Notes: generated by a model from the sequence alone, not told the origin. Numbered from the stretch's first letter, positions 18,637 through 28,254 are shown. The stretch: DNA of 64,000 nt from Psychrobacter sp. APC 3281 (GCF_030407815.1 NZ_JASDCS010000001.1:372001-436000), one strand, 5' to 3'. Numbers and translations: made by a program.

Positions 18637-20343
18637 TTACTTCTTTTCCTTAGACGGAAAAAGCGATACCAAACCATCTCCTATGATTCCTCGCCAAGCA
18701 AAGTAATCATGTCCTGCAGCATACTCTTGATAATGTGTATCGTACCTTTTTGCCAATAAAACGTCTCGCAGATGACGATTGGTTCCCAATATACCGTTGC
18801 TACCACTTTTACCACGAGCCGTTTCAAACACGCCTGCGCTCAAAAAGAAACGAACGGGTGCCTTATCCATTTTTATTACCTCAGACGCTACGAAGTGTTT
18901 ATCTTCTGCTGTCTGATCTTTTGGATGCCACCAGTAAGACCCAGACATAGAGATAACATTGCCAAATATGTCGGGGTGACGTAGTGCGATAGTCGTCGCT
19001 GCTAAACCGCCATAACTTGACCCTGCAATGACCGTTCTATCCGTTGGTATCGCTACTGGCAATCGTTTATTTATTTGTGGTACTAACTCATTGGCCAATA
19101 CATCTGCAAACATTGGGTTGGCAGGTAATTCACGTGCACGGGCATCATTGTCAGGATTGCTAATAAACACCGCTGTCACTAGTGGAACCTTACCTTCTGC
19201 AATCAAATTATCTAAAATCGTGGGCAATCCAACCGTATCAATATAGGCTTCAGCATCAAAGATATATAACAGCACCGCATCATCTTTACTATTCTCCTTG
19301 TTGTTATTAACAGTTGGGGAGTAAATGGTGATATCGCGAGTATTATCCAATGTACTACTAGTAAATTTAAAGGTAGACAACGCTCCTTTGGGAACCTCTG
19401 CCTGTCTTTTTATCCAACGCCTATTTGGTGCGTCTTTTAACGTAATAGTAGATTTGGTTGTGTACTTATCAATGGCTGAACGTGGCCATGAATGGTGATT
19501 ATAAGGATCAACTTGAGCCACGGCTTTTATGGCGACTCTACGAGCAAACTCAGACAGAGGTGGCTCAGGGATATTAGGGGCAATTTGATAGGATAAGTGC
19601 GTGTTGTTTGGCACAATAAAACTTTTGTACCATGTATCAGAGTCTACCAATCGTTGCAATGCATCATGATTGGTGGACGGGCCACCCATTAACTTGACAT
19701 TGCGATAGTCTCCTCGCGCTAAAAACGTCATCACAGTGCCCAAAGCTGTGTCTTCAATCAGCGGTGTACCTAATACTTCCACTTCCGCCCAAAAGCGATC
19801 TGTACTCTGCCCTTTCTGCAATGACTCAAGTAATGCCGATACTCTGGGGCTGAGTAACGTGTCAGAACTGTCTAGAGAATTTCCTAAAGAACCTTTTAAA
19901 TCTTGCTCTGCTAAACTAACACGTTGTTCGAGCACTATCTGATAAGCACCTGAGCCAGACAGTCGCCAGGTCTCTGCACAGTTTTCGGCTACTGAATAGA
20001 AGTGTTGTTTGCCACTTTTATTATCAATCAAACGGCGCGATACTTTTCCTGTGGCATCGATAACATCTAGCGTCATCATACTTCTATCACTCTCAACATA
20101 TCCGGTTAGATAATCGCCTGTATCGCAAGGAACGCTAAAATCTAATGACTTATGCTGTGGCTGTGGCTGTGGCTTGATATCAGCGTTTTCCCTGTTGGAA
20201 TGATTTAAATCGCCTTTTAAGGGACTTTCAATCGTTAGCATCGTTGCCTCCGAACCAAATGCAGGGAATGACGCCGAATATAATAAAAAGGTAAAGCCTG
20301 CTATGGCCCATTTCTTCTTAGGAAGAAATCGTATGTATCTCAT
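18637..20343 (-). CDS. secreted enterochelin-esterase-like (Fes/IroD-type) hydrolase
   Basis: A 568-residue protein with a signal peptide ending near residue 30 (FPAFGSEA). Residues ~65-300 resemble the N-terminal beta-domain of enterochelin esterases. The C-terminal alpha/beta-hydrolase domain has the nucleophile elbow GSSYGG (Ser443), a D-rich DPDND-type loop, and a late His in AAGHDYFAWR. Such enzymes hydrolyse tricatecholate siderophores to release iron; a signal peptide implies periplasmic action, as in IroE rather than cytoplasmic Fes. A Fur-box-like sequence lies about 110 bp upstream, which supports iron control. No siderophore synthesis or receptor gene is adjacent. Confidence 0.8.
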   Translation of the reverse strand: MRYIRFLPKKKWAIAGFTFLLYSASFPAFGSEATMLTIESPLKGDLNHSNRENADIKPQPQPQHKSLDFSVPCDTGDYLTGYVESDRSMMTLDVIDATGKVSRRLIDNKSGKQHFYSVAENCAETWRLSGSGAYQIVLEQRVSLAEQDLKGSLGNSLDSSDTLLSPRVSALLESLQKGQSTDRFWAEVEVLGTPLIEDTALGTVMTFLARGDYRNVKLMGGPSTNHDALQRLVDSDTWYKSFIVPNNTHLSYQIAPNIPEPPLSEFARRVAIKAVAQVDPYNHHSWPRSAIDKYTTKSTITLKDAPNRRWIKRQAEVPKGALSTFKFTSSTLDNTRDITIYSPTVNNNKENSKDDAVLLYIFDAEAYIDTVGLPTILDNLIAEGKVPLVTAVFISNPDNDARARELPANPMFADVLANELVPQINKRLPVAIPTDRTVIAGSSYGGLAATTIALRHPDIFGNVISMSGSYWWHPKDQTAEDKHFVASEVIKMDKAPVRFFLSAGVFETARGKSGSNGILGTNRHLRDVLLAKRYDTHYQEYAAGHDYFAWRGIIGDGLVSLFPSKEKK

Positions 20344-20454
20344 TCACTACTCCCTCTTTTATTCACTGACAAACATCTAATTTCTACCTTTACAGAATGT
20401 CTAGCGAATGATACAAAAGTGAAATACTACCTTATTTTTAATATAGATGGTATT

Positions 20455-20473
20455 GAAAATCATTATCATTTGA
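20455..20473 (-). promoter_or_regulatory. putative Fur box upstream of the siderophore esterase gene
   Basis: The plus-strand 19-mer gaaaatcattatcatttga matches the palindromic Fur consensus at about 14 of 19 positions. A weaker second patch (aatgataatt) lies near 20501. Position upstream of an esterase of siderophore type makes iron-responsive repression likely; this is inference from the sequence. Confidence 0.65.
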
Positions 20474-20529
20474 TAGTTTATTCTTTATAATTAAATAAAC
20501 AATGATAATTTATTTTTCCTTTATAAAAT

Positions 20530-20570
20530 AAAAAGCCCACCTGACTCAATTAAAGTCAGATGGGCTTTTA
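20530..20570. terminator. terminator downstream of carboxynorspermidine dehydrogenase
   Basis: Arms at 20530-20546 and 20554-20570 (aaaagccca..ctgact / agtcag..tgggctttt) form a 16-17 bp stem with one mismatch, with A-run and T-run on the two sides. Confidence 0.8.
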
Positions 20571-20589
20571 GAATAGATATGATGACTAA

Positions 20590-21864
20590 CTAAATATCAA
20601 ACTCAAGCGCTCTATCACCTTCGCTATCTTTGATACGCGTTGGCAGACCAATCTTGTTGAGCAGATTAATAAATGGCTTAGCATCTAGCTCTTCGACGTT
20701 GACCATCTTGCCTGCATCCCATTCACCAGTCGCGACCAGTATCGCAGCAGCAACAGGTGGCACGCCTGCGGTATACGAGATACCTTGGCTACCCACTTCG
20801 TTATAAGCGTCTTTATGATCTGAGACATTGTAGATAAACACTTCTGTCTCAACGCCATTGATTTTGCCTTTGACTTTATCACCAATGCAGGTCTTGCCTG
20901 TATATTCTGGTGCAAGCGAGCTTGGATCTGGTAGCACCGCCTTCACGACTTTTAGCGGCACCACTTCTTGGCCTTCAGCAGTCATCACTGGCTGCTCAGA
21001 TAGCAATCCTAAGCTCTGTAGGACAGTGAAGACATTGATGTAATGCTCACCAAAGCCCATCCAAAAGCGAATGTTTGGCACATCTAGATTGGCTGACAAT
21101 GAATGAACTTCATCATGACCGCTTAGATAGCTGTTTTGTACACCCACAACTGGCAAATCGTCCGTACGTTTGACTTCAAACATTTTGTTAGACTGCCACT
21201 TGCTGTCTTGCCACGAGTAAACCGTACCGGTGAACTCACGGAAGTTGATCTCTGGGTCAAAGTTGGTCGCAAAGTACTTGCCATGGCTGCCCGCATTGAT
21301 ATCAATGATATCGATATCCGTCACAGATCCTGCATCCATCATGTCATAGCCCAGACGCGCGTAGGCGTTGACCATACCAGGATCAAACCCTGCACCTAAA
21401 ATGGCAGTGACATTGTTGTCTGCACAGCGCTCTTTACGTTGCCATTCATAGTTGTTGTACCACGGCGGTGTCTCACAAATCTTACGCGGGTCTTCATGAA
21501 TAGCCGTATCTATGTATGCAGTACCTGTCTCAATGCAGGCTTCTAGTACGGTCATATTGATAAATGCCGAACCAACATTGATGACTATTTGTATTCCAGT
21601 GTCTTGTATCAGCTGCACGAGTGCTTGGCTGTCCATCGCATCAACTTGATGCGTATGCAAGACCGCAGCCTGCTTAAAGCTGTCTTTTTCTTTTACACTT
21701 TGGGCGATGGCATCGCATTTGTCTTTTGTACGTGAGGCGATATGAATCTCACCAAGTACATCATTGTGCATCGCGCATTTATGCGCGACCACTTGAGCGA
21801 CACCGCCTGCTCCGATGATCAGTACGTCTTTTTTGTTGGGCTTAGCTTGTTGGTTTGTGTTCAA
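20590..21864 (-). CDS. carboxynorspermidine/carboxyspermidine dehydrogenase (saccharopine dehydrogenase family)
   Basis: A 424-residue NAD(P)-dependent oxidoreductase of the saccharopine-dehydrogenase-like family. The Rossmann motif GAGGVAQ is at 18-24, and VINVGSAFINMTVLEACIETGTAYIDTA and GAGFDPGMVNAYARLG are typical of carboxynorspermidine dehydrogenase. It condenses L-aspartate semialdehyde with diaminopropane or putrescine to carboxy(nor)spermidine. The decarboxylase for that product is encoded 275 bp upstream on the same strand, which supports this call over a lysine-pathway saccharopine dehydrogenase. Which polyamine is made cannot be read from sequence. A ribosome-binding site (aaggaggat) precedes the ATG. 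Confidence 0.9.
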   Translation of the reverse strand: MNTNQQAKPNKKDVLIIGAGGVAQVVAHKCAMHNDVLGEIHIASRTKDKCDAIAQSVKEKDSFKQAAVLHTHQVDAMDSQALVQLIQDTGIQIVINVGSAFINMTVLEACIETGTAYIDTAIHEDPRKICETPPWYNNYEWQRKERCADNNVTAILGAGFDPGMVNAYARLGYDMMDAGSVTDIDIIDINAGSHGKYFATNFDPEINFREFTGTVYSWQDSKWQSNKMFEVKRTDDLPVVGVQNSYLSGHDEVHSLSANLDVPNIRFWMGFGEHYINVFTVLQSLGLLSEQPVMTAEGQEVVPLKVVKAVLPDPSSLAPEYTGKTCIGDKVKGKINGVETEVFIYNVSDHKDAYNEVGSQGISYTAGVPPVAAAILVATGEWDAGKMVNVEELDAKPFINLLNKIGLPTRIKDSEGDRALEFDI

Positions 21865-21978
21865 TGAACAATCCTCCTTTGTGTCCCTGTCGATACCATT
21901 GATAGCGGCTATGCAAAACAGAAACGAGTGAATGATATGCGTGAATTAAAAAGGAAGACCGAGGAAAACCCACGCACC

Positions 21979-22013
21979 CGTCGGGCAAATAATACTCCAT
22001 TATTTGCCCGACG
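21979..22013. repeat. perfect 14-bp inverted repeat (hairpin) between the two polyamine genes
   Basis: Arms cgtcgggcaaataa (21979-21992) and ttatttgcccgacg (22000-22013) enclose a 7-nt loop. No T-run follows on either strand, so it is not a classical terminator. It lies about 125 bp past the decarboxylase stop and 115 bp before the dehydrogenase start; it could be an RNA-stability element, an attenuator, or a dispersed repeat. Confidence 0.85.
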
Positions 22014-22139
22014 CGATTATAACAATTTTTATTCCCTTATCGGTAAAAAATAATGTATCAATAGCAGATACCTTAAAATTACCCATTATTAAGACTAAGC
22101 CTTTGTTTTCTAATGTAGAAAAGTCTTGAAAGCATCCCG

Positions 22140-23381
22140 TTAAGACAAGCTGGCTTTATAATCTTGATAATCAAACTCACGCTGGATATCGATACTGCCA
22201 TCCAAACGGTGGATGACTATCGCTGGCATGTTGACACCGTTGAACCAGTTTTTCTTGACCATCGTATAGCCGGCAGCATTGCCAAAGGCAATCTTATCGC
22301 CTATCTGAAGATTACTCGGTAATGCATACTCACCAAAGATATCACCTGCCAAGCAAGAACGACCATAGATAATGGTATGGTCTGCTGACTCAGCATCAGC
22401 TTCAGACGGTGCAGCTTCTGCAGGATTGCCAATAGGCGCAATATCGGCAGCTGTATGGTTAATCGCAGCAATCGGTGCGGACTCACGATAAATCAATAGA
22501 TCAAGCATATGCGCTTCAATAGAAGCATCAACGACTGCTAGATTTTTTTCATTATGCATGGTATCCAATACAGTAGTTACCAACGTACCTGCACCATGGA
22601 TACTTGCTTCACCTGGCTCAAGATAGACTTGCACGCCATAGGTTTCGCTAAAAGCTTTCAAACGTGCAGCCAACTTTTCTAATGGATAATCAGGCGCGAT
22701 AAAGTGGATACCGCCGCCCAAACTCACCCACTCAAGCTGCGCTAAGATATCACCAAATCTATCTTCGATATCTGCCAAGCTTTCACTAAAGGCTTCAAAG
22801 CTGTCATTCTCGCAATTGTTATGAATCATGACGCCAGTGATATCGCCAAGTACTGCTGCGATTTTATCTTTATCATGCTCACCAAGACGGCTAAATGGAC
22901 GCGCAGGATCAGCAATCAAAAAAGATGAGTTGCTGGTCTTTGGATTGAGTCGTAGACCTACGGGTATATTTTGCGCGGCGGCTTGCGCTTTAAAAGCGTT
23001 GAGCTGTGAGATTGAGTTAAAAATGATTTTATCCGCATAGTTCAGTACTTCAGGGATTTCGTCTGCACTATAGGCGACGCTATAAGCGTGCGTTTCTTTT
23101 TTATCGCTGCTACTGGCATCATCGTTATTGCCAAAGGTCTCATAGCCCAATCTGACTTCGTTAAGTGAAGATGAAGTCGTGCCATGCAGATAAGGCTGCA
23201 TCACATCAAAAACACCCCATGTGGCAAAGCATTTTAGTGCCAATAATGCTTTTGCACCAGACAGCTCACATAGCCTCGCGATGATTTTCATATTGGCAAC
23301 GATGGCCGCTTCATCAAGCACATAGTAAGGCGTTGGTGGCAATGTCGTGTTGATAGAATTCTCTAGATTTTTTGCATTCAT
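22140..23381 (-). CDS. nspC: carboxynorspermidine/carboxyspermidine decarboxylase
   Basis: A 413-residue PLP enzyme of the alanine-racemase-fold decarboxylase group. The PLP lysine is Lys50 in ALLALKCFATW, and YLEPGEA and GRSCLAGDIFGEY are the NspC signatures of the PLP phosphate site and the Cys-containing active-site loop. It decarboxylates carboxynorspermidine or carboxyspermidine. A ~35-residue Ala/Glu-rich insertion (about 300-335) separates the last strands from the GRSCLAGD loop and is longer than in typical family members. It is the upstream gene of the pair with the dehydrogenase. Confidence 0.9.
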   Translation of the reverse strand: MNAKNLENSINTTLPPTPYYVLDEAAIVANMKIIARLCELSGAKALLALKCFATWGVFDVMQPYLHGTTSSSLNEVRLGYETFGNNDDASSSDKKETHAYSVAYSADEIPEVLNYADKIIFNSISQLNAFKAQAAAQNIPVGLRLNPKTSNSSFLIADPARPFSRLGEHDKDKIAAVLGDITGVMIHNNCENDSFEAFSESLADIEDRFGDILAQLEWVSLGGGIHFIAPDYPLEKLAARLKAFSETYGVQVYLEPGEASIHGAGTLVTTVLDTMHNEKNLAVVDASIEAHMLDLLIYRESAPIAAINHTAADIAPIGNPAEAAPSEADAESADHTIIYGRSCLAGDIFGEYALPSNLQIGDKIAFGNAAGYTMVKKNWFNGVNMPAIVIHRLDGSIDIQREFDYQDYKASLS

Positions 23382-23480
23382 AATAGATTACCTAATAGAC
23401 ACTCTGCTGTTGGTATCTTGACAGACAGATATAAATATTTGCGCTATAGTAGACTAAATTCATCATAATTAGAATATCTT

Positions 23481-24146
23481 ATGGCACTCTCAACCGATTA
23501 TTCCACCTCAGCCAGTCGATCCCATTCATCACAATTGGATCCGAAAAACATAGATTTGACTTATCTAGATCCTGATGCGCGTGCCGTGTTGGATTTTTGG
23601 TTTGATAAAAACAATGAAGCTTACTGGTTTGAACAAAACGATCGTTTTGATAAGCAGATACAGGATAAGTTTGGCGATATTTGGCACGCAGCAAAACAAG
23701 GCGAATGTGTCACTTGGCGTATCGCAGAGTCTTCATTGGATGGTAATAGCTCGATAACGGCATTGGCAGGACGCTTGGCAGAAATTATTGTGCTAGATCA
23801 GTTTTCACACAATTTATGTCGCGGACAAGCAAGTGCATTTGCGCAAGACGGTATGGCATTAGCACTCGCCCAAGAAGCCATTCAACAGCCTTATTTTGAT
23901 ACTCTACCGATGCAATGGCGTAGATTTATTATCATGCCGTTTATGCACTCTGAGTCGGCCATGATTCATAAGCGTTATCTACTGCTATTTGAACAATTAG
24001 ATGATGCAAACACATTAGACTTTGAATATCGTCACAAACAAATTATCGATCAATTCGGGCGATATCCACATCGCAACGAGGTACTAAATCGCGACTCAAC
24101 CGAAGATGAAAAGAATTTTTTAAAACAGCCTAATTCATCGTTTTAG
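23481..24146 (+). CDS. DUF924 family protein
   Basis: A 221-residue soluble protein. The segments ARAVLDFWFDKNNEAYWF, then ALAGRLAEIIVLDQFSHNLCRG and AFAQDGMALALAQEAI, and FIIMPFMHSES match the DUF924 family, an all-helical TPR-like fold of unknown function that occurs in many proteobacteria. The first ~25 residues (Ser-rich) are variable. It is divergent from nspC with about 100 bp between the starts, and ends before a strong terminator. Confidence 0.88.
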   Translation: MALSTDYSTSASRSHSSQLDPKNIDLTYLDPDARAVLDFWFDKNNEAYWFEQNDRFDKQIQDKFGDIWHAAKQGECVTWRIAESSLDGNSSITALAGRLAEIIVLDQFSHNLCRGQASAFAQDGMALALAQEAIQQPYFDTLPMQWRRFIIMPFMHSESAMIHKRYLLLFEQLDDANTLDFEYRHKQIIDQFGRYPHRNEVLNRDSTEDEKNFLKQPNSSF

Positions 24147-24205
24147 GCCACATTCCTAGTATTGTACGAAGATAATTAAAGTTATTACACAAAAAATTAT
24201 TACAT

Positions 24206-24249
24206 AAAAAGAAGGTCTGAATCATATCACTGATTCAGACCTTCTTTTT
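24206..24249. terminator. strong bidirectional terminator between DUF924 gene and rnhB
   Basis: Perfect 19-bp stem (24206-24224 with 24231-24249; core gaaggtctgaatca) and a 6-nt loop, with A-run on one side and T-run on the other. Confidence 0.9.
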
Positions 24250-24429
24250 TACGATAAATATTTAGAGATTATTAGATACTTATCAGTAATTTACCTTACC
24301 AGTAGTAAACGTAAATGACTGCTGTTCTAATGTTTTATCGTTAACCAAAATATCAAAGCTGCCCCCATCATATCTTTAAAACGAGATAATGCATGTTAGA
24401 AATCAGCTTTCTATCTACTTCTTTTATAG

Positions 24430-25377
24430 CTACTGTATTTCTAGCGCTTTTCTTACTGGTGCAAAACTACGTCTATGCGTTGGCAAGACACCATGTTTTT
24501 CGATCGCCTCCATGTGCGCACGCGTTGGATAGCCTTTGTGTTTGGCAATACCATATTCCGGATACTGAGTATCCAGTGCATACATCGTCTCATCACGACT
24601 TACTTTTGCCAATATACTGGCCGCTGCAATACTAGTATGACGCGCATCGCCTTTTACCCATGCTTGACAATCAACTGCAAATGGCGCTACCTCTAACTTT
24701 TTAAAACTATCATAGTTCAAGTCAGGGCAACGGTTCCCATCAAACAGTACTTCGACTTTAAATTGATCGAGCGACGTGCTTTTATCATTTCTAGTGGTCG
24801 AGAATTTTTTAAAAATCACTTCTAGCAATGATTCAGTACATAAGCGCATGCCAAGCATCGTTGCTTGCAAGATATTCACCTGGTCGATCACTGCTGCTGG
24901 TATATCAGCGATGATATAACCGATAGCATGCTGCTGAACCAATGGATAAAGGATATCGCGCTTTTTTTCACTCAGTTGTTTGGAGTCTGTCAGTATCGAC
25001 AACGGCGTGTCTTTAAGCGGTTGTTCCTCAATCAAACCTGACCAAGTCGCAGGTAATATTGCCGCCGCCACATTGACACTGCCTAGTAATGGCCCACGTC
25101 CTGCTTCATCAACGCCGATTTGTAGCATTGATTGCGCTGCATCTTGGTTATCATTAGACAAATATTGAGTGAGCAGTTCAGCGGTATTCATTTTCCCATA
25201 TAAGTGTATGGGCGCTGCTAACTGAATATATTTTCCTTTGACATCAATATGCTCGATATTAATATCAATTATTTGAACTGAGCTTTCTGTATGTTGGTTG
25301 ATATGCATAATATTAGGAGGTCTTTCTCGTTTAATTAGGATTGACGGTATCGGTATTTTGGATAAACCACTGTTCAA
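24430..25377 (-). CDS. rnhB: ribonuclease HII with N-terminal extension
   Basis: RNase HII removes single ribonucleotides and RNA primers from DNA-RNA hybrids. The catalytic core starts at [12 protein letters not shown] (Asp90, Glu91 in this frame), with the later [20 protein letters not shown] segment carrying the remaining acidic residues. The longest frame (315 aa) overlaps lpxB by 47 bp and has ~80 extra residues compared with the family's ~200. Met24 (25308) starts 23 bp after the lpxB stop and is the likeliest start with an AGAAAGA-like site; Met63 and Met84 are also possible. A ~20-residue basic/Ser insertion lies mid-protein ([12 protein letters not shown]). Confidence 0.9.
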   Translation of the reverse strand: MNSGLSKIPIPSILIKRERPPNIMHINQHTESSVQIIDINIEHIDVKGKYIQLAAPIHLYGKMNTAELLTQYLSNDNQDAAQSMLQIGVDEAGRGPLLGSVNVAAAILPATWSGLIEEQPLKDTPLSILTDSKQLSEKKRDILYPLVQQHAIGYIIADIPAAVIDQVNILQATMLGMRLCTESLLEVIFKKFSTTRNDKSTSLDQFKVEVLFDGNRCPDLNYDSFKKLEVAPFAVDCQAWVKGDARHTSIAAASILAKVSRDETMYALDTQYPEYGIAKHKGYPTRAHMEAIEKHGVLPTHRRSFAPVRKALEIQ

Positions 25378-26647
25378 TCACGCTGTTTGAAGGCTCATGG
25401 TTACTTTGCTGTTGTAGCGACTGCTTTGTCACTAGTAAGTCGTGTAATTGCTCGGCATAAGCGCGTGGTTGCAGCAATCGCATCACGGTACGGCATATAT
25501 TGTCACCGCTTGCTTGCTCTTGAATCAGCTCAGGTACAATCGGTGCATTAGCCAATATATTAGGCAATGCCACATATGGTACTTTTACCAGACGCTTGGC
25601 TATTTGGTAAGTTAGCTGATTTAATTGGTATACCACTACCATTGGCCGTTCAAGCAGCATTGCCTCTAGCGTTGCTGTTCCAGATGCTAGCATCACGATA
25701 TCTGATGCCGCCATGGCATGTTGGCTAAATTCTGGCTGGGTATCATCGTAGACCACCACAATTGCTGCACGTAGCTGCTCTGAGCGTTGGTCGATTACCT
25801 CTTGCACGATATATTGATGGTTTTGATCGACCGTTGGAATAATAAAGCACAGCTTAGGATCTAACAGGATTAACTTTTGGATACCATCAAGCATCAATGG
25901 CAAAATGGCTGTAATTTCACCGCGCCTAGAGCCTGGCATCACACAAATAAGCTGACTCACATCATCGAAGCGTTCAATAAAAAACTGCTGCAACCCATCA
26001 TTGTCCCAAACGAGCTCACTGCGACGTTGATTGATTGGTGTATCGATTAGGTTCTGATCAATGGTTCGTAGCAATGGATGACCCACACAGATCGCTGGAT
26101 GGTTATGTCGCTCATAAACTGGCAACTCAAACGGGAATAGACATAGCACCAAATTGGTCGCCGCTTTAATATTATGGATACGCGACTCGCGCCATGCCCA
26201 AATAGAAGGGCTGACGTACTGCACACAAAACACGCCTTGGGGCTTTAGTTTTTTGGACACGCGTAAATTGAAATCAGGTGCATCAATACCAACGAACCAA
26301 TCAATATTAGCAGCCTTAAATGCGCTCAATAGCTCGCGACGTGCTTTGAGCAAATCCGGTAGCTGCGACATGACCTCAACCAGACCCATCACTGCCAAGC
26401 GCTCTAACGGAAAAATACTCTGTAGCCCTTGTGCTTGCATCTTTGTACCGCCCACGCCTACCCAGACAATATCATCACGTAGATTATTCATTTGCCGCAT
26501 AAAATCTGCGCCTAAGCTGTCACCAGATACCTCACCTGCGACGATGCCTATCACTAGCGGCGTAGCATTTATATTTGCTACTTGAGAATCCGTCTCGGCT
26601 TGATGAATGAGGTCAGTATGGTGATGAGACGTAGCAGAATCTGTCAT
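25331..26647 (-). CDS. lpxB: lipid-A-disaccharide synthase LpxB
   Basis: A 438-residue peripheral inner-membrane GT19 glycosyltransferase that joins UDP-diacylglucosamine and lipid X. Diagnostic segments are [60 protein letters not shown] and [19 protein letters not shown]. About 30 N-terminal and 20 C-terminal residues exceed the E. coli protein. lpxB-rnhB is a conserved gene pair. It is divergent from the DAHP synthase gene across a 429-bp gap. Confidence 0.95.
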   Translation of the reverse strand: MTDSATSHHHTDLIHQAETDSQVANINATPLVIGIVAGEVSGDSLGADFMRQMNNLRDDIVWVGVGGTKMQAQGLQSIFPLERLAVMGLVEVMSQLPDLLKARRELLSAFKAANIDWFVGIDAPDFNLRVSKKLKPQGVFCVQYVSPSIWAWRESRIHNIKAATNLVLCLFPFELPVYERHNHPAICVGHPLLRTIDQNLIDTPINQRRSELVWDNDGLQQFFIERFDDVSQLICVMPGSRRGEITAILPLMLDGIQKLILLDPKLCFIIPTVDQNHQYIVQEVIDQRSEQLRAAIVVVYDDTQPEFSQHAMAASDIVMLASGTATLEAMLLERPMVVVYQLNQLTYQIAKRLVKVPYVALPNILANAPIVPELIQEQASGDNICRTVMRLLQPRAYAEQLHDLLVTKQSLQQQSNHEPSNSVIEQWFIQNTDTVNPN

Positions 26648-27076
26648 GACAAGCTCTCGATATTAGAAATACACAAAATAAAATAAACCGTTATTATAAA
26701 ATATAACGCAATAAATCAGCGATACGACCTCATGAATAATATGCGCACTCATCCGTACTGTTTTAATACCACAGTTTGGGCCACCCATCGCTAATGTTGC
26801 TATCATACTTGACGATGGTACAAATAGCGAAATTCATACATAAAATCTGAGCGTTATGCATCAAAAACTCAACCAACTCTTATTAATAGATAGAAAAACC
26901 AAATGCTAAACGTGCATTTAGAACGTCAAATATCACGCTAAGTCTTTATAAGTATAACTAAGTTTTAGTTTCCTCATTCCAGTTATCAGTCAATTAACTG
27001 CTCGACTACCCTTGTCAACCAACACTTTTGTCCGCATAATGATTATTCCTATAAATCAGCTAGACGATATATAACC
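26648..27076. other. divergent intergenic region lpxB / DAHP synthase
   Basis: 429 bp of A+T-rich sequence holding both promoters. No gene, repeat or recognisable operator was found. A tryptophan- or tyrosine-type leader peptide was looked for upstream of the DAHP synthase and not seen. Confidence 0.45.
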
Positions 27077-28162
27077 ATGACAACATCAGTTACCCATAAT
27101 GCAGATATTGACGACGTGAATATTGAAAAATTTATTCCTTTGATTACCCCCGCCGAGCTAAAAGCCGAGCTGCCTCTGTCAGACGACGCGTATAACACCG
27201 TACTAAAAGGTCGTAATACTATTCAAGATATCTTGGATGGTAAAGACAAGCGTTTGTTTGTGGTCATTGGCCCTTGCTCTATTCACGATATCAAAGCCGC
27301 TCACGAATATGCCGATCGTTTAGCCGTATTGGCAAAAGAAATTGAAGACAGTGTATTTGTGGTCATGCGTGTTTATTTTGAAAAACCTCGTACGACGGTT
27401 GGCTGGAAAGGCATGATCAACGACCCTGACATGAATGACAGCTTTGATATAGAAAAAGGCTTGCGCACGGCTCGTAAATTGCTACTTGATTTGAATGAAA
27501 AAGGTCTACCTTGCGCGACCGAAGCACTTGATCCAAATACACCGCAGTACATACAGGATCTAATCAGCTGGTCAGCCATTGGTGCACGTACCACTGAAAG
27601 CCAAACGCATCGCGAAATGAGCTCTGGCTTATCATGCCCAGTTGGCTTCAAAAATGGTACTGATGGCGGTATGACGGTAGCTGTAAATGCCATGCAAGCG
27701 GTTAAAGAAGGTCATAGTTTCTTAGGTCTATCGTCAGATGGTAAAGTCTCTATCATCAAATCTAAAGGTAATCCTTACGCGCACGTGGTACTTCGTGGTG
27801 GTAACGGTAAACCTAACTATGATGAAACTGCGGTAGCTCAAGTTGAAAATGAGCTGGCAAAAGGCAAAACCAATAGCAAGATTATGATTGACTCTAGCCA
27901 TGCTAACTCAGGTAAAGACCCTTACCTACAACCGATGGTTATCAAAAACGTCGCCGAACAAATCCAAAACGGCAATAAATCAATTATCGGTATGATGATT
28001 GAGAGTCACTTGAAAGGCGGCAATCAAAAATTGACTGCTGATTTAAGTCAGCTTGAGTACGGCAAATCTATCACCGATGGTTGCCTAGATTGGGAGAGCA
28101 CTGTCACAGCATTACGTGACTTACGTGATATGGTGAAAGATGTGCTTCCAAATCGCAGATAG
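27077..28162 (+). CDS. aroG: class I 3-deoxy-7-phosphoheptulonate (DAHP) synthase
   Basis: A 361-residue type I-alpha (AroF/G/H-like) enzyme joining phosphoenolpyruvate and erythrose-4-phosphate, the entry to aromatic amino acid synthesis. VVIGPCSIHD, RVYFEKPRTTVGWKGMINDP, ARTTESQTHREMSSGLSCPVGFKNGTDG and IDSSHANSGKDP provide the substrate and metal sites (Cys in GPCS). Which aromatic amino acid inhibits it cannot be read with confidence, so the symbol is provisional. Its final codons are part of an 18-bp hairpin and a terminator follows. Confidence 0.95.
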   Translation: MTTSVTHNADIDDVNIEKFIPLITPAELKAELPLSDDAYNTVLKGRNTIQDILDGKDKRLFVVIGPCSIHDIKAAHEYADRLAVLAKEIEDSVFVVMRVYFEKPRTTVGWKGMINDPDMNDSFDIEKGLRTARKLLLDLNEKGLPCATEALDPNTPQYIQDLISWSAIGARTTESQTHREMSSGLSCPVGFKNGTDGGMTVAVNAMQAVKEGHSFLGLSSDGKVSIIKSKGNPYAHVVLRGGNGKPNYDETAVAQVENELAKGKTNSKIMIDSSHANSGKDPYLQPMVIKNVAEQIQNGNKSIIGMMIESHLKGGNQKLTADLSQLEYGKSITDGCLDWESTVTALRDLRDMVKDVLPNRR

Positions 28163-28192
28163 CTAATAGCTAATAGCTATTAGCTATCTGCG
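28154..28192. repeat. 18-bp perfect palindrome overlapping the DAHP synthase stop codon
   Basis: Arms at 28154-28171 and 28175-28192 are exact inverse complements, built on repeated tagcta units, with a 3-nt loop. The left arm includes the last two codons and the TAG stop (28160-28162). There is no T-run directly after it; a separate terminator lies 25 bp on. Confidence 0.85.
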
Positions 28193-28216
28193 ATAATTTA
28201 TCGTCGAGCAAACAAT

Positions 28217-28254
28217 AAAAAGCCCTTTTCGCACTGATGCGAAAAGGGCTTTTT
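28217..28254. terminator. bidirectional terminator between DAHP synthase and pepN
   Basis: Arms aaaagcccttttcgc (ending 28232) and gcgaaaagggctttt (from 28239) with a 6-nt loop and T-run to 28258. The arrangement serves the convergent DAHP synthase and pepN genes. Confidence 0.88.

Noticed and set aside
24283-24378. Possible C-terminal relic on the minus strand (FDILVNDKTLEQQSFTF then stop) between DUF924 and rnhB
   Set aside because: It reads like a protein end, but only about 30 codons remain and an upstream in-frame stop removes any start. Too short to call as a pseudogene.
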